From NCBI GenBank assembly GCA_902766745.1, contig CACXES010000046.1, positions 41,986 through 105,985 on the forward strand: a stretch of 64,000 bases of DNA, read 5' to 3'. Position 1 is the stretch's first letter. Every line of letters begins with the position of its first letter. Source of the DNA: an uncultured Ruminococcus sp. (GTDB lineage: Bacteria > Bacillota > Clostridia > Monoglobales > Monoglobaceae). This document shows, piece by piece, positions 50,145-60,300 of this stretch. The translations under genes and the position numbers were made by a program. The notes beneath the pieces are model-generated. The model worked only from the letters and a program-made list of their open reading frames with translations. It did no database searches and was not told where the DNA came from.

Positions 50145-52115
50145 ATGGATTTTTTGAAAAACAATAAAAGATTATCGTTCAAGCTTGACGGTCAAGATGC
50201 GTGGGACTTGGATTATGAAACAGAGATTACCGAGGACGGCAATACTATTACAACAGTATATAGCTTTAAAGACGGCCTTAAGGTAACAAACATAGCAAAG
50301 AAGTACGATAAGTTCGGTGCATATGAGTGGGTAAACTATTTAGAGAATACCTCCGACAAGTGCAGCGGAATAATATCTGAGCTGTGGGATTGCGATTGCG
50401 CATTACCTTTGGAACATGAAGAACCGTGGAAGCGTCAAACATATCATCCTGACAGAAATACAGTAACAAAAATATATGCTCCGTCAGGCTCCGATTGCAG
50501 CACGATGGAATTTGCCTGTGACGTTGATTGCGTAAAGGAAGATAGATGTCAATATCATTTATACGTAGGTGAAACGAAAAAATATGCATGCACGGGCGGA
50601 CGCTCAAGTCAAGGCAATGCGCCGTTTTTCAATATAAACAAAAAGAATTGCGGATACATTATAGCAATAGGCTGGTCCGGACAGTGGAATGCGGAAATCA
50701 CAAGAGAGATAGAGTCTGTTACTCTTAGAAGCAAGATAGAGTACACCTGCTTTAAAATTATGCCGGGCGAAAAGTTCAGGACATCATCAATAGTAATAAT
50801 GCCGTATAAAAACGGTGTGACACAAGCGCATAATGAATGGAGAAAATTGGTTAAGTCGGAGTTTTCATTATTGGGGAAACCTGGCAGACCGGAATATGCG
50901 CCGTTCTCGTATATGATATGGGGTGGTTTGAAATCGGAAGAGGTTTTGAAAAGAATTAACTGTATGAAAAACAATTCTTTACCTAATGAATATGTATGGA
51001 TGGATGCCGGCTGGTATGGAAAAGATACAAACCCGTCACCCGATGAATTTGAGGGTGATTGGCCGCAGCATGTCGGTGACTGGCGAATAAGCCGGATTAT
51101 TCACCCTAAGGCATTAAGAGATGTTTCGGAAGCGATTCATAAAGCAGGAAAGAAGTTTGTACTGTGGTTTGAACCTGAAAGAGTGATGAAAGATACTAAA
51201 ATTGAGCTTGAACATCCCGAGTATGTGCTTTATGCACCGGGTGCCATCTATAATAATCTGTTAAATTTGGGAAATCAAGACGCTTGGAACTATTGCTTTA
51301 ATATGCTCTCGGAATATATAAGCAACTTGAAAATTGATTGTTTGCGTATAGATTTCAATATCAATCCGCTTGGGTATTGGTGGCAGAATGACGACAGCGA
51401 CCGAAGCGGAATAACCGAAATAAAATATATCAACGGATTGTATAAGCTTTGGGATGCTTTGCTTGAAAGATTTCTGAATTTAATTATTGATAACTGTGCA
51501 AGCGGCGGCAGAAGAATAGATATTGAAACGCTTCGCCGCAGTGTACCGCTTTGGAGAAGTGACCAGGAATGTTGGGCAAACTTTGATATTGAGGGTGTAC
51601 AGAATCATAGTTTGTCATTTAGCCGTTGGATACCGTTTTCGGGAACCGGTGGTGGCAGGTCAACAGATGAGTACAGAATAAGAAGTTCATATGCACCGGG
51701 AGTGGGATATACCAACTTTTATTCCGAAAAAGAAACGGAATCCTATAAAAACGATGTAGAAATACTAAAGAAATACGGAGAAGAATATTTAAAGGTTCGT
51801 CCGTATCTTTCGGAGGATTTCTATCCGCTGACCGAGGTTACAACGGCACTTGATGTGTGGTGTGCAATGCAGTATGACCGCCCGTCAGAGCAAGACGGAG
51901 TTATACAGGTATTCCGCCGTGAAAATTCACCGTACGAAACTGCAACATTTATGCTTGGCGGGATTGACGCAAATGCCGAGTATGTATTCACTGATGCGGA
52001 TGGCGGAGAATTTACGATTTCCGGAAAAGAACTTAAGGAAAGCGGTCTTAAACTTACTGTTAGTGAAAAACGCAAGGCAAAGGTGTATTTCTACAAGGCG
52101 TTACAGAGCCTGTAA
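50145..52115 (+). CDS. GH36 alpha-galactosidase
   Basis: A 656-residue protein of GH36 (clan GH-D). N-terminal beta-sandwich, then the TIM barrel: EYVWMDAGWYGKD, FVLWFEPERVMKD, nucleophile in LRIDFNINP near residue 405, DNCASGGRRIDIETL, and the acid/base Asp in WRSDQECWANFD near 465. Cleaves alpha-1,6-galactosides such as raffinose-type sugars or galactomannan side chains. No signal peptide: cytoplasmic. AAAGGAG precedes ATG 50145, 23 bp after the EamA gene. Confidence 0.92.
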   Translation: MDFLKNNKRLSFKLDGQDAWDLDYETEITEDGNTITTVYSFKDGLKVTNIAKKYDKFGAYEWVNYLENTSDKCSGIISELWDCDCALPLEHEEPWKRQTYHPDRNTVTKIYAPSGSDCSTMEFACDVDCVKEDRCQYHLYVGETKKYACTGGRSSQGNAPFFNINKKNCGYIIAIGWSGQWNAEITREIESVTLRSKIEYTCFKIMPGEKFRTSSIVIMPYKNGVTQAHNEWRKLVKSEFSLLGKPGRPEYAPFSYMIWGGLKSEEVLKRINCMKNNSLPNEYVWMDAGWYGKDTNPSPDEFEGDWPQHVGDWRISRIIHPKALRDVSEAIHKAGKKFVLWFEPERVMKDTKIELEHPEYVLYAPGAIYNNLLNLGNQDAWNYCFNMLSEYISNLKIDCLRIDFNINPLGYWWQNDDSDRSGITEIKYINGLYKLWDALLERFLNLIIDNCASGGRRIDIETLRRSVPLWRSDQECWANFDIEGVQNHSLSFSRWIPFSGTGGGRSTDEYRIRSSYAPGVGYTNFYSEKETESYKNDVEILKKYGEEYLKVRPYLSEDFYPLTEVTTALDVWCAMQYDRPSEQDGVIQVFRRENSPYETATFMLGGIDANAEYVFTDADGGEFTISGKELKESGLKLTVSEKRKAKVYFYKALQSL

Positions 52116-52211
52116 GACGATTGCGAAAAATTTACGCTGAAACTTATACCATATTATGCATTTGCCAATCGGAGCGAAACGGATATGCAGGTTTGGTTTT
52201 TGAGGAAATAA
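52115..52211 (+). repeat. Duplicated 3' end of the GH127 gene
   Basis: About 97 bp directly after the GH36 gene match the last 97 bp of the GH127 gene (about 48032-48128) with only about 7 differences, including the stop codon. It encodes a tail KLIPYYAFAN... that is not attached to any gene. A recombination or deletion scar. Confidence 0.88.
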
Positions 52212-52231
52212 GTTAAAATTAAATAATTACA

Positions 52232-52272
52232 AACAAACGCCGACGAGCAAGATGCACTCGTCGGCGTTTGTT
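52232..52272 (+). terminator. Strong terminator after GH36
   Basis: A 16-bp perfect stem (52232-52247 with 52257-52272), 9-nt loop, then a short T-rich run. The remaining gap to 52448 is AT-rich with no gene; it should hold the promoter of the former GH2 gene. Confidence 0.85.
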
Positions 52273-52448
52273 GTACTTTGCGGAAAATCATTAAATTTGT
52301 AAGATGATATTTAATTTTATTAGTAAAATGTTGAAAATTTATATTTAAACTGTGTGATAGGTACTTTATAATATAAAATAGCATAAAAGAATAGTTTGAT
52401 AAATATGATGCTGAAATACTACACAGCAAAGGTATAAGGTGAGCGGTT

Positions 52449-53705
52449 ATGAAAAAATTATCATTAAACGGAAAATGGAAGCTTAGCGGTTGCGACAATA
52501 AAGATAAAGAAATTTCTTTGCAGGCAAGCGTGCCGGGAACGGTTCATACGGCATTGATTGAGGGCGGCCTTATTAAGGACCCGTTTTACGGCAATAATGC
52601 CGAGGAGCTATCGTGGATAGAGTGTAAAGAGTGGGTATACGAGAGAGTTTGACTATAACTTGACAGACAGTACGAAAAAGCTGGAGCTTGAGTTCAAAGG
52701 ATTGGATACATATTGCGAGATATACTTGAATAATAAGAAAATTGCGGATTGCAATAATATGCACCGAACGTATACGTTTGACGTCTTGGAATATGTAAAG
52801 AGCGGGGTTAATACACTTAAAATCAAGTTTCTTCCTCCTGCGTGCAAGGGGATGCCGAAATGGAGCCGTATCTTGAGCAGTCGGGGGCGTTTTCGGACGG
52901 CAGAATGTATACAAGACGTATGCAGTGTACATATGGCTGGGATTGGGTAAACCGATTTGTTACCATGGGTATATGGCGCGATGTTGCAATTTGCGAAAAC
53001 CGATTTGTTAATATTGAATGTTTAAATGTGAACCTTATGGGTCTGTCCGAGTATGGCGCACAGCTGGAATTGTATATAAAAGGAAAGCATGACAAAAGAT
53101 TTTTTGACGGGGCGTTTAAAAAGATAAGGTATCATTTTGAAACATCGCCCATGGTGAAATTTACCGTGGCGGATCCCGACGGACGTGTAATATACGAGAA
53201 GTCGAAGCTCTTTAGAGAGGCGATAACTACGGACTATCTCACCGTAGAAAAGCCGAGACTGTGGTATCCCAACGGCTATGGTGAAAGTCCGTTATACACA
53301 TTGACGGAGGAGGTTATAGGTGATAATTCGGAGGTTATCACGTCAAAGACCATTAACTTCGGCATCCGTGACGTACAAATAATTCAAAGATACGACAAGG
53401 TCGGCGAGGATACTTATAAAACGGCGGAGGAAATGTATAATGCATTAATAAAGGTGCCTAAGGGCGAAAATGAGTTTGCATCCTTTGAGCTTATCGTCAA
53501 CGGAGTGAGAGTTATATGCAAAGGTGCGAACTGGGTTCCGGCAGACCCGTTCCCGGGGAATGTTACATCGGATAAATATAAAGCACTTTTAAAACTTGCG
53601 AAAGACGGAAATATAAATATGCTTCGCGTTTGGGGCGGAGGTATTTTTGAGGATGATGAGTTCTATAACCTTTGCGACAGGTACGGAATAATGCTCCAAC
53701 AGGGC
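52449..53705 (+). pseudogene. GH2 beta-mannosidase pseudogene
   Basis: N-terminus MKKLSLNGKWKLSGCDNKD, VPGTVHTALIEGGLIKDPF is intact to about 52650, then a frameshift (LEFKGLDTYCEIYLN continues in another frame), then a second near 52845 (CTYGWDWVNRFVTMGIW). The body continues to LRVWGGGIFEDDEFYNLCDRYGIML at about 53700, where the gene is cut off before its catalytic acid/base and nucleophile. Beta-mannosidases complete mannan breakdown. Dead gene, recently broken since all motifs are well kept. Confidence 0.88.
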
Positions 53706-53919
53706 GGTAGGCCTCGGGCTTATGGAAAGTGTTGAAAAGAGTGACATTAAGTTCGCTTATGAAAATCTTATGGCAGATTATGCAAAAACTGCGATTTATA
53801 CAATGGCGGACAACGGTATTGTGAACGGCGTTGACGAAGTGAATTTTGCTCCCTGCGATTTTCTGACCCGTGCAGAGGCCGCAAAGATTATTTACGGCGT
53901 TTACACGATTTCGGATTAG
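53706..53919 (+). pseudogene. SLH-domain protein, C-terminal fragment
   Basis: After the GH2 break, a frame continues as ESVEKSDIKFAYENLMADYAKTAIYTMADNGIVNGVDEVNFAPCDFLTRAEAAKII. The last 45 residues are the end of an S-layer homology repeat (TRAEAA signature). The rest of that protein is missing, so a deletion fused a GH2 5' part to an SLH 3' part. Confidence 0.75.
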
Positions 53920-53936
53920 GAGGTTGAACGGGAGTG

Positions 53937-56588
53937 ATGAATAGATTAGTGATGAATAAGTTAAAGAGAATAGTTTCCGCGGCGGCTGCGGCTGTTATGG
54001 TTACGGCAGCATGGGTGACCGTTCCGTCAATCGACCGCGTTTCGGCGGCAGATGCGGAAAAATCCGAAAAGGCATATGCGCTGGAATTGATGGGCGTTAT
54101 GTCGGCAAAGGATAACTCGGTATATGAACAGACGATTAGCCGCGGCGACTTTGCCTACTACCTCGGCAAGATGTTAAAGAGAAGCTCTGACGAGTCGCAG
54201 AAGCGTTATTTCAGCGATGTGACCGATTATGATTATGCAACCCCGTATATAAACGCCTTAGTTGAAATGGGTGTAATCTCCGTGGATGATGACCGCAAAT
54301 TCAACCCGTCGGATGAAATCACTTCGGATGAAGCGATAAAAATGGTTGTAAGTGCCCTGGGGTACGGCCCTCTTGCAAAGGTGCGCGGCGGATATCCCTT
54401 GGGATATATGCGTATTGCAAGGGACGGTAACTTGCTTGACGGCGTTGACCTTGAAAGCGGAGAGGCGATAACGCTGAACTGTGCGATGAACCTTATGTTT
54501 AATGCGCTTTTGGAGCCTCAGTATGTATTGAATGAGATACAGGGTGACGAGCAGACGTATATAAAATCCGAGGACAGCACTTTAATCGGTGAGCTGTACG
54601 GAATGGATTATGCTCACGGTGTTCTGACCGGTGCCAACGGCGTCAACATAAAGTTCGACACGGACGTGACGGCAGACGAAAATTCGGTTGTTGCGGACGG
54701 TGTTAAGTGTGAGATTGACGGCGAAACCGAGTATTATGCCGACATCCTTGGAAAGGGTGTGTATGTTTTGTTCGATGATGAGACGGACAAGGTATTTCAC
54801 ATCTTTGAGGACACGGAATATAATACGGAGGAGACGGTTATCGACATCAAGGATTTTGTGAAATATACTTCCGGTTCGATAGAGTATTATCAAAACAATA
54901 AGGCAAAGAGCATCAATGTTTCGAATGCGATTGTGCTCTACAATAATGCGGTACCGCAAAAGAATTTGTCGCAGTTGTTCGATAATTTGACCTGCGGCAG
55001 CATCAGAGCCTTGAAAACCGACGGCGGCGCATATGACGTTGTTATGATTTATGATTGCAAGCCGTTTGTTTTAAAGTATGCCGACACAACCTCGGAGGCT
55101 CTCTACAGCTTAAGCGACGATACAGTGATTAAGCTTAAGGAATACGAGAATGTCAGAATTACGGACGAGTCGGGCAAGCTTTACGATGTTGAGGATTTGG
55201 CGGCTAAATCCGTTATGAACGTTTATGCGGCGGCGGATAAAGAACGCATAAATATCAAGGTGACCCAAAATTCTGTTGAGGGCGTCCTCGGCGGAATGAA
55301 TGTCGGTGAAGGTGAGCTTACCGTAAATTCGGCGGTGTATGAAACGGAAAAGGGCTTTGAAGCTCTGTTCAACGCTTTGTCTGTCGGCAGTACAATTCGT
55401 GTGTACCTTGACGAGTTCGGAAAGGTGATTTACGCAAAGGTCACCGACGGCGAAGGAATGGTTATCGGGTATTTAACAGGTGCCAAGTGCGAAAGCGATG
55501 TGTTTGACAGCGGTCTGACATTTAAACTTTACACGTCAGACTCAAAGCTCTTGACATTGGACGGTGCGGATAATATCAGTATAGACGGAAAGTCGTTCCG
55601 CGGCAGTGCAAAATCGGCACTTGCGGCGATACCGGGCGGCGGAAATCAGACACAGATTATCAGATACGCCTTGAATTCCGACGGGAAAATAAGAAAGATA
55701 GATACGTACGAGCAAGGCGAGGAGGATGAGGATGCAACCTTGAAAAGAGTAAAGGACGGCTCATCGGCGAGTGTAAAATACAGTTACAGAATTGATAAAG
55801 ACCTTGTTTTGTCGGCAGATACGCTGTTCTTCTGCGTGCCGCAGGACGATGTGGTTCGCGGCGCAAGCGTCGGAGATTTTTCGATAGTGAAGCAGGGCAG
55901 ATTTAACAATGGGGTAAACTTTAAGTTTGAGTGCTATAAGGCGAAGGGCGAGAACGAGTTTGCCGATGCGATTGTTTATCGTGTGAACCCGGACGACACA
56001 AAGGGAAATGACTATTTGAACAGCAATATGTTCTTAATCAGTGAGATTGCCGAAGCCGTGGATGCGGACAACGAAACCTATACCCAGATAAAGGGAATGC
56101 TGCTCGGACGAGATGAGACACTCAAGGTATATGACGATAAGCTGTTGAGTTCCGCTGTGTCGGTTGGCACCCTTGCGGAGGGCGATCTTATCAGGTATCG
56201 TACCGATTACAACGGAGCCGTTATGGATATTCAGCTTTTGTATGACGAGTCCGAGGGACGGCGCATAGGATGGGGCAATGATACCGACAGATATTCGATG
56301 TTCGATCCGAGTTACACCTCATATTTCAACCTGTCATTCGGTTATGTCAGCGAAAGAGGCGACAGCACGATAGGCTGGGGCTATAAGAGCGGAACGCAAA
56401 CCGATGAGAGAATCAGCGCAGGTTCGACAACCTTTATGTTTTATGACAAAAATTCGAGAGACAAAAAGGTATATTTGGGAAATTTTGATGATATAAGGGA
56501 TTACGAAAGTGCCGGTGATGAATGCGATATTATCATCGCTCAGTTCTCGGACGGTAACATAAGGACAGCGGTAATATACAAAAGATAA
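53937..56588 (+). CDS. Secreted SLH-domain surface protein
   Basis: About 883 residues. Signal peptide (KLKRIVSAAAAAVMVTAAWV, cleavage near SAADA). Residues about 40-180 hold SLH repeats (ISRGDFAYYLGKML, YINALVEMGVISVDDDRKFNPSDEITSDEAIKMV), which bind secondary cell-wall polymer. The remaining ~700 residues are beta-rich modules of no known family. Likely a surface-anchored structural or carbohydrate-binding protein. It follows the SLH fragment by 14-17 bp and GGAGG lies upstream; ATG 53952 is an alternative start. Confidence 0.8.
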   Translation: MNRLVMNKLKRIVSAAAAAVMVTAAWVTVPSIDRVSAADAEKSEKAYALELMGVMSAKDNSVYEQTISRGDFAYYLGKMLKRSSDESQKRYFSDVTDYDYATPYINALVEMGVISVDDDRKFNPSDEITSDEAIKMVVSALGYGPLAKVRGGYPLGYMRIARDGNLLDGVDLESGEAITLNCAMNLMFNALLEPQYVLNEIQGDEQTYIKSEDSTLIGELYGMDYAHGVLTGANGVNIKFDTDVTADENSVVADGVKCEIDGETEYYADILGKGVYVLFDDETDKVFHIFEDTEYNTEETVIDIKDFVKYTSGSIEYYQNNKAKSINVSNAIVLYNNAVPQKNLSQLFDNLTCGSIRALKTDGGAYDVVMIYDCKPFVLKYADTTSEALYSLSDDTVIKLKEYENVRITDESGKLYDVEDLAAKSVMNVYAAADKERINIKVTQNSVEGVLGGMNVGEGELTVNSAVYETEKGFEALFNALSVGSTIRVYLDEFGKVIYAKVTDGEGMVIGYLTGAKCESDVFDSGLTFKLYTSDSKLLTLDGADNISIDGKSFRGSAKSALAAIPGGGNQTQIIRYALNSDGKIRKIDTYEQGEEDEDATLKRVKDGSSASVKYSYRIDKDLVLSADTLFFCVPQDDVVRGASVGDFSIVKQGRFNNGVNFKFECYKAKGENEFADAIVYRVNPDDTKGNDYLNSNMFLISEIAEAVDADNETYTQIKGMLLGRDETLKVYDDKLLSSAVSVGTLAEGDLIRYRTDYNGAVMDIQLLYDESEGRRIGWGNDTDRYSMFDPSYTSYFNLSFGYVSERGDSTIGWGYKSGTQTDERISAGSTTFMFYDKNSRDKKVYLGNFDDIRDYESAGDECDIIIAQFSDGNIRTAVIYKR

Positions 56589-56663
56589 ATGCTGTTTGGG
56601 TAGTTTTGTATTATTAAATAATACCTGCAATACTTATAATTATCAGTTTTGATTGCAAATTTT

Positions 56664-56697
56664 GCGCCCCGACCGAAGTACGCATCGGTCGGGGCGC
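56664..56697 (+). terminator. Terminator after the SLH gene
   Basis: A 12-bp GC-rich perfect stem (56664-56675 with 56686-56697) and 10-nt loop, followed by AGTTGTTTTC. Confidence 0.8.
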
Positions 56698-56700
56698 AGT

Positions 56701-57080
56701 TGTTTTCGGCACATATTCCATGTTTGACTGCTCGGCGGAGGCGTTTGCTAAAGCGATGTTCGGCGAGGAGGATTTTAACAAATTTTCTCCCGTGGAGCTT
56801 TAACGAGATATATATTGCAATTTTTCCAACGATGGCAAAGGCAACGTATGAGCTGGTGCTGAAGATTTTGGCACGCTGCGACCGATAATGAAATTGTTTC
56901 CATTGCCTTTTTGAAAAAGGTATGGTATAATAGAAAAATATCTTATAAATATTTCCCGCGCCTGTGCTTGCGATGGGCTAAGGCGCTTATCTATGGTGTT
57001 GTCAGCGGCACGCCGCAGTATCTTTTGAAGATTAACGATTTTTCAAGTCTGCGTAGTTTAACGAAAGTGAATGTTCAGAG
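56701..57080 (+). pseudogene. Decayed region with a possible AAA-ATPase fragment
   Basis: No intact gene. A frame from about 56710 reads MFDCSAEAFAKAMFGEEDFN then stops and is not recognised. From about 56960 the plus strand reads WAKALIYGVVSGTPQYLLKIND, like a conserved stretch of archaeal-type AAA ATPases with DUF234. Both are small remnants of lost genes. Confidence 0.4.
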
Positions 57081-57086
57081 TGCTTT

Positions 57087-57887
57087 TCAGCTATGGCGGA
57101 AACTGAAAAGTTCTTTATACCGTATGGGTGGTTTGCCGTAGCGCTTTTTAAATCCCCTCATAAAATTGGCGTAGTCATTAAAGCCGCTTGCAAAGCATAT
57201 TTCGGAAACGCTCATATCCGAAAAAACAAGGAGCTTCTTGGCATATTCATAACGCAGCGAGGTTAGATAATTTTTAAAGCCGATGCCCGATTCCTTTGAG
57301 AATATGCAGCTCAAGTAAGCGGGAGAAAGACCGACGGCATTTGCGACATCGGAAAGCGTGATTTGACTGCGAAAATTACTTTGTATGTAAAGCATTGCCG
57401 TTTGAATATAAGTAGGCTTAGTCAACGAAGTTTTTTTAATAATATTGCCCAGTTTAAAAAGCAGGGAGTTTAAAAGCGACGCTGCGTATATGACGTTATT
57501 GTCTTTTGCCGCACATTGCAGCTCCGCAAGCAGTGCTTCGGCAAAAATACGGTCAGAATTGCTGAATTCGGCGGCGTGCTCAACACCTTGCTCAGATAAC
57601 GGAAAAAGTGCGTCCGCAGATGAGAAATTGGGCGAAAACATAATGTTTACTATATCTGCATCAACATTTTTGAGTTCGTGGAAGTTTATCGGAGTCATAA
57701 AAAATATCATACCCGGCTCAATGCGATATGAAGTTTCATCAATAATGTATTCACCGCTGCCGCTTATTATATATTCTATCTCATAAAATTCGTGCCAATG
57801 GGTGGCAAAGGAACCCGAAATATGCTTTCTTGAAATACTTATATCGTTATCGGTTATCTTCTGCCGTACAGTATACCTCTGAATCAT
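57087..57887 (-). CDS. AraC-family transcriptional regulator
   Basis: A 266-residue protein. Cupin domain with FATHWHEFYEIEYIISGSGEYI and metal-type histidines, then the double HTH (LSDVANAVGLSPAYLSCIFSK, VSEICFASGFNDYANFMRGFKK). Divergent from the SIS-HAD-transaldolase operon, its probable target. Ligand unknown. Confidence 0.92.
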   Translation of the reverse strand: MIQRYTVRQKITDNDISISRKHISGSFATHWHEFYEIEYIISGSGEYIIDETSYRIEPGMIFFMTPINFHELKNVDADIVNIMFSPNFSSADALFPLSEQGVEHAAEFSNSDRIFAEALLAELQCAAKDNNVIYAASLLNSLLFKLGNIIKKTSLTKPTYIQTAMLYIQSNFRSQITLSDVANAVGLSPAYLSCIFSKESGIGFKNYLTSLRYEYAKKLLVFSDMSVSEICFASGFNDYANFMRGFKKRYGKPPIRYKELFSFRHS

Positions 57888-58026
57888 ATTTTCACCTCAA
57901 TACCACTATTATAAATCAAAATCTAAAAAAATGCAATAATTAAAAAAAGAAATACAATTTAAAAATCATGTACGCAATATATAATTACAGATATGGATAT
58001 TAATATAAGGATTGGAGGATGAATTT

Positions 58027-58614
58027 ATGAATGAACTGCTGAAAAGATATCCGTGTCTTGAAGAATGTAAAGACAGTATCAATAATGCGCTTGAGCTGAT
58101 GATTGATACATATCGAAGCGGAGGAAAGGTGCTTGTGTGCGGAAACGGCGGAAGCGCTGCGGATTGTGAGCATATTGTCGGAGAGTTGATGAAGGGCTTT
58201 ATGAAAAAGCGTGAAGTTACGGATAACAGAATACCCGAGGAGATGCGAAATAATCTTCAGGGCTCACTGTCGGCAATATCACTGCCGAGCCAGAGTGCGG
58301 TTTTATCGGCGTTTATAAACGATGTTGAACCTATGATGATGTATGCACAGCTGGTTTACGGATACGCAAAGCAAAATGACCTTGTTATCGGCATATCAAC
58401 CTCCGGCAATTCAAAAAATGTTGTAAACGCCGTGGAGGTTGCAAGATGTATGGGCGTTAAAACCTTGTCGCTCACCGGCAAGAGAGACAGCAGGCTGTCC
58501 GAAATTTCCGATATAACAATCAAAGTACCGGAAACGGAAACCTTTAAGGTTCAGGAACTGCATTTGCCGGTTTATCATTATTTATGCGCCGAAACGGAAA
58601 AGGCGATGTTTTAG
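58027..58614 (+). CDS. SIS-domain sugar-phosphate isomerase (GmhA family)
   Basis: Start ATG 58027 (MNELLKRYPCLEECK) behind GGAGG, 195 residues. Single SIS domain: VLVCGNGGSAADCEHIVGEL near residue 38, LVIGISTSGNSKNVVNA near 122, TLSLTGKRDSRLSE, and a C-terminal HxxxH-type helix (VQELHLPVYHYLC). GmhA isomerises sedoheptulose 7-phosphate to a heptose phosphate. The downstream transaldolase suggests a ketose-phosphate pathway; the true substrate is not fixed. Confidence 0.88.
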   Translation: MNELLKRYPCLEECKDSINNALELMIDTYRSGGKVLVCGNGGSAADCEHIVGELMKGFMKKREVTDNRIPEEMRNNLQGSLSAISLPSQSAVLSAFINDVEPMMMYAQLVYGYAKQNDLVIGISTSGNSKNVVNAVEVARCMGVKTLSLTGKRDSRLSEISDITIKVPETETFKVQELHLPVYHYLCAETEKAMF

Positions 58615-58654
58615 GTAAACGGCGGAATATTAAACTTTAAACGAGGAGAAAAAT

Positions 58655-59605
58655 ATGTTTGCACATGATACGAATTCAAAAATAATAATAAACCATTTTG
58701 AGGACAGGGAGATTAGATATGCCTTTCATGACATAGACGGAACCCATTCCTTAATCAGAGATTGGCCGCCCGTTATGAGCATTTGTCTTTATGATGTTAT
58801 TGTAAACGGCTTGCCCGATGATTTTGACAGCAAGGAAAACGAAAAAAGGCTGATAGAGAAATGTGGGAAGAAAGCCTTACCCGAAACCGACAGATTTTGC
58901 GTTGAATCGGCAGGTTTATCCGCCCTTACCCAAATGGAATGGGCAATAAGACGTGCGGTTGAGGAAGGTACCGTAAAAATAAACTGTAATATGGAGGACA
59001 ATTCCGAAATAATAAAGAGAATATGGGGCGGCGAGGAGATTTTTGATGACTTCCGCGAAACGGACGAAATGAAAGATATGCTTGCGGAAAAGACGCCGAG
59101 ATTGTTTAAATTGTATGAGGCGGTGCTTAACGGGTATTGCCGCGACAAAAACCTTGAAAAGGCGAAAAAGAACCCCGAAAGTTTTTTGGTTCCCGGTTCA
59201 TTTGAGTTTATTAAGTTTCTGAAAGATAACGGCGTGAAAAATTATTTTGTAACCGGTGCCGTTGTGGAAAAGGGAATGGGAATGCACGAGGAAGTTGAGG
59301 AACTTGGCTATAAGATAGGCACGGGAGAGATTGTTGAGGATATTTTGGGTTCAACATGGACGGAAAAGATGCCCAAAGAGATGGTTATGAAAAAACTCCG
59401 CGAGGATTTGGGCGTTGACGGTAAAAATGTTCTTGTTGTTGGTGACGGCAGGTCGGAAATCTATGCGGGAGCCGAAATGGGTGCGCTTGTTATAAGCCGC
59501 TTACCGAAAACCGCACAGTATCAAAGAAAGCTCCATAATGAACTCGGAGCAAATATAATCGTTGAAGATTACCTTAATAATGACTTGTATGAAATATTCA
59601 AATAA
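58655..59605 (+). CDS. HAD-superfamily phosphatase
   Basis: A 316-residue protein. HAD motif I YAFHDIDGTHSLIRDW (nucleophile Asp in DxDGT), a large helical cap, VKNYFVTGAVVEKGMG (motif II Thr region), the Lys region and motif IV VLVVGDGRSEIYAGAEMGAL. Probably dephosphorylates or mutates a sugar phosphate linked to the SIS enzyme and transaldolase. ATG 58655 follows GAGGAG. Operon with both neighbours. Confidence 0.83.
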   Translation: MFAHDTNSKIIINHFEDREIRYAFHDIDGTHSLIRDWPPVMSICLYDVIVNGLPDDFDSKENEKRLIEKCGKKALPETDRFCVESAGLSALTQMEWAIRRAVEEGTVKINCNMEDNSEIIKRIWGGEEIFDDFRETDEMKDMLAEKTPRLFKLYEAVLNGYCRDKNLEKAKKNPESFLVPGSFEFIKFLKDNGVKNYFVTGAVVEKGMGMHEEVEELGYKIGTGEIVEDILGSTWTEKMPKEMVMKKLREDLGVDGKNVLVVGDGRSEIYAGAEMGALVISRLPKTAQYQRKLHNELGANIIVEDYLNNDLYEIFK

Positions 59606-59626
59606 ATTTTAAACGGAGGAACAGAA

Positions 59627-60277
59627 ATGAAAATTTTTATTGACACAGCAAATATAGATGAAATAAGAAAAGCAAATGACCTTGGCGTAATATGCGGGGT
59701 TACCACAAATCCGTCGCTTATTGCAAAAGAGGGCAAGGTTTTTAAAGACGTTGTAAGCGAAATCACGTCAATCGTTGACGGTACCGTTTCTGCGGAGGTT
59801 ATAAGCCTTGAAGCGGACAAAATGGTGGAGGAGGCACTTGAACTTTCAAAGATACATAAGAATATCGTTATCAAAATTCCTATGACAGAGGAGGGCTTAA
59901 AAGCGGTAAAGCGTCTTTCGGCAAAGGGGATAAAGACCAATGTTACACTTATATTCAGCCCCTCTCAGGCCCTTTTGGCGGCACGTGCGGGCGCAACCTA
60001 TGTAAGCCCGTTTGTAGGCAGACTCAATGACATCTCATCGAACGGAACCGCATTGATTGAGGCGATTGCGCAAATTTTCGATATTCACGGCATTGAAACG
60101 GAGATAATAGCCGCAAGTATAAGAAGCCCCGAGGATGCGGTGGACGCCGCTTTGGCAGGCGCACATATATCCACAATACCCTATAAGGTTTTGTGTCAAA
60201 TGACACAGCATCCGCTGACCGATGCAGGCATCGAGCGATTTTTAAAGGATTGGGAAAGCGTTCCCGAAGCAAACTGA
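59627..60277 (+). CDS. Transaldolase, TalC/fructose-6-phosphate aldolase type
   Basis: A 216-residue protein typical of the short transaldolase subfamily: [32 protein letters not shown], Schiff-base lysine in [12 protein letters not shown] near residue 86, and [13 protein letters not shown]. Cleaves or transfers a dihydroxyacetone unit between ketose and aldose phosphates. AACGGAGGAAC precedes ATG 59627. Last gene of the operon. Confidence 0.93.
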   Translation: MKIFIDTANIDEIRKANDLGVICGVTTNPSLIAKEGKVFKDVVSEITSIVDGTVSAEVISLEADKMVEEALELSKIHKNIVIKIPMTEEGLKAVKRLSAKGIKTNVTLIFSPSQALLAARAGATYVSPFVGRLNDISSNGTALIEAIAQIFDIHGIETEIIAASIRSPEDAVDAALAGAHISTIPYKVLCQMTQHPLTDAGIERFLKDWESVPEAN

Positions 60278-60300
60278 GTTATACTTTAATATTGGAAAAG

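Noticed and set aside
58027..60277. Sulfoquinovose transaldolase pathway
   Set aside because: No sulfoquinovosidase, sulfo-sugar transporter or sulfolactaldehyde enzyme is nearby and the transaldolase is of the short TalC type.
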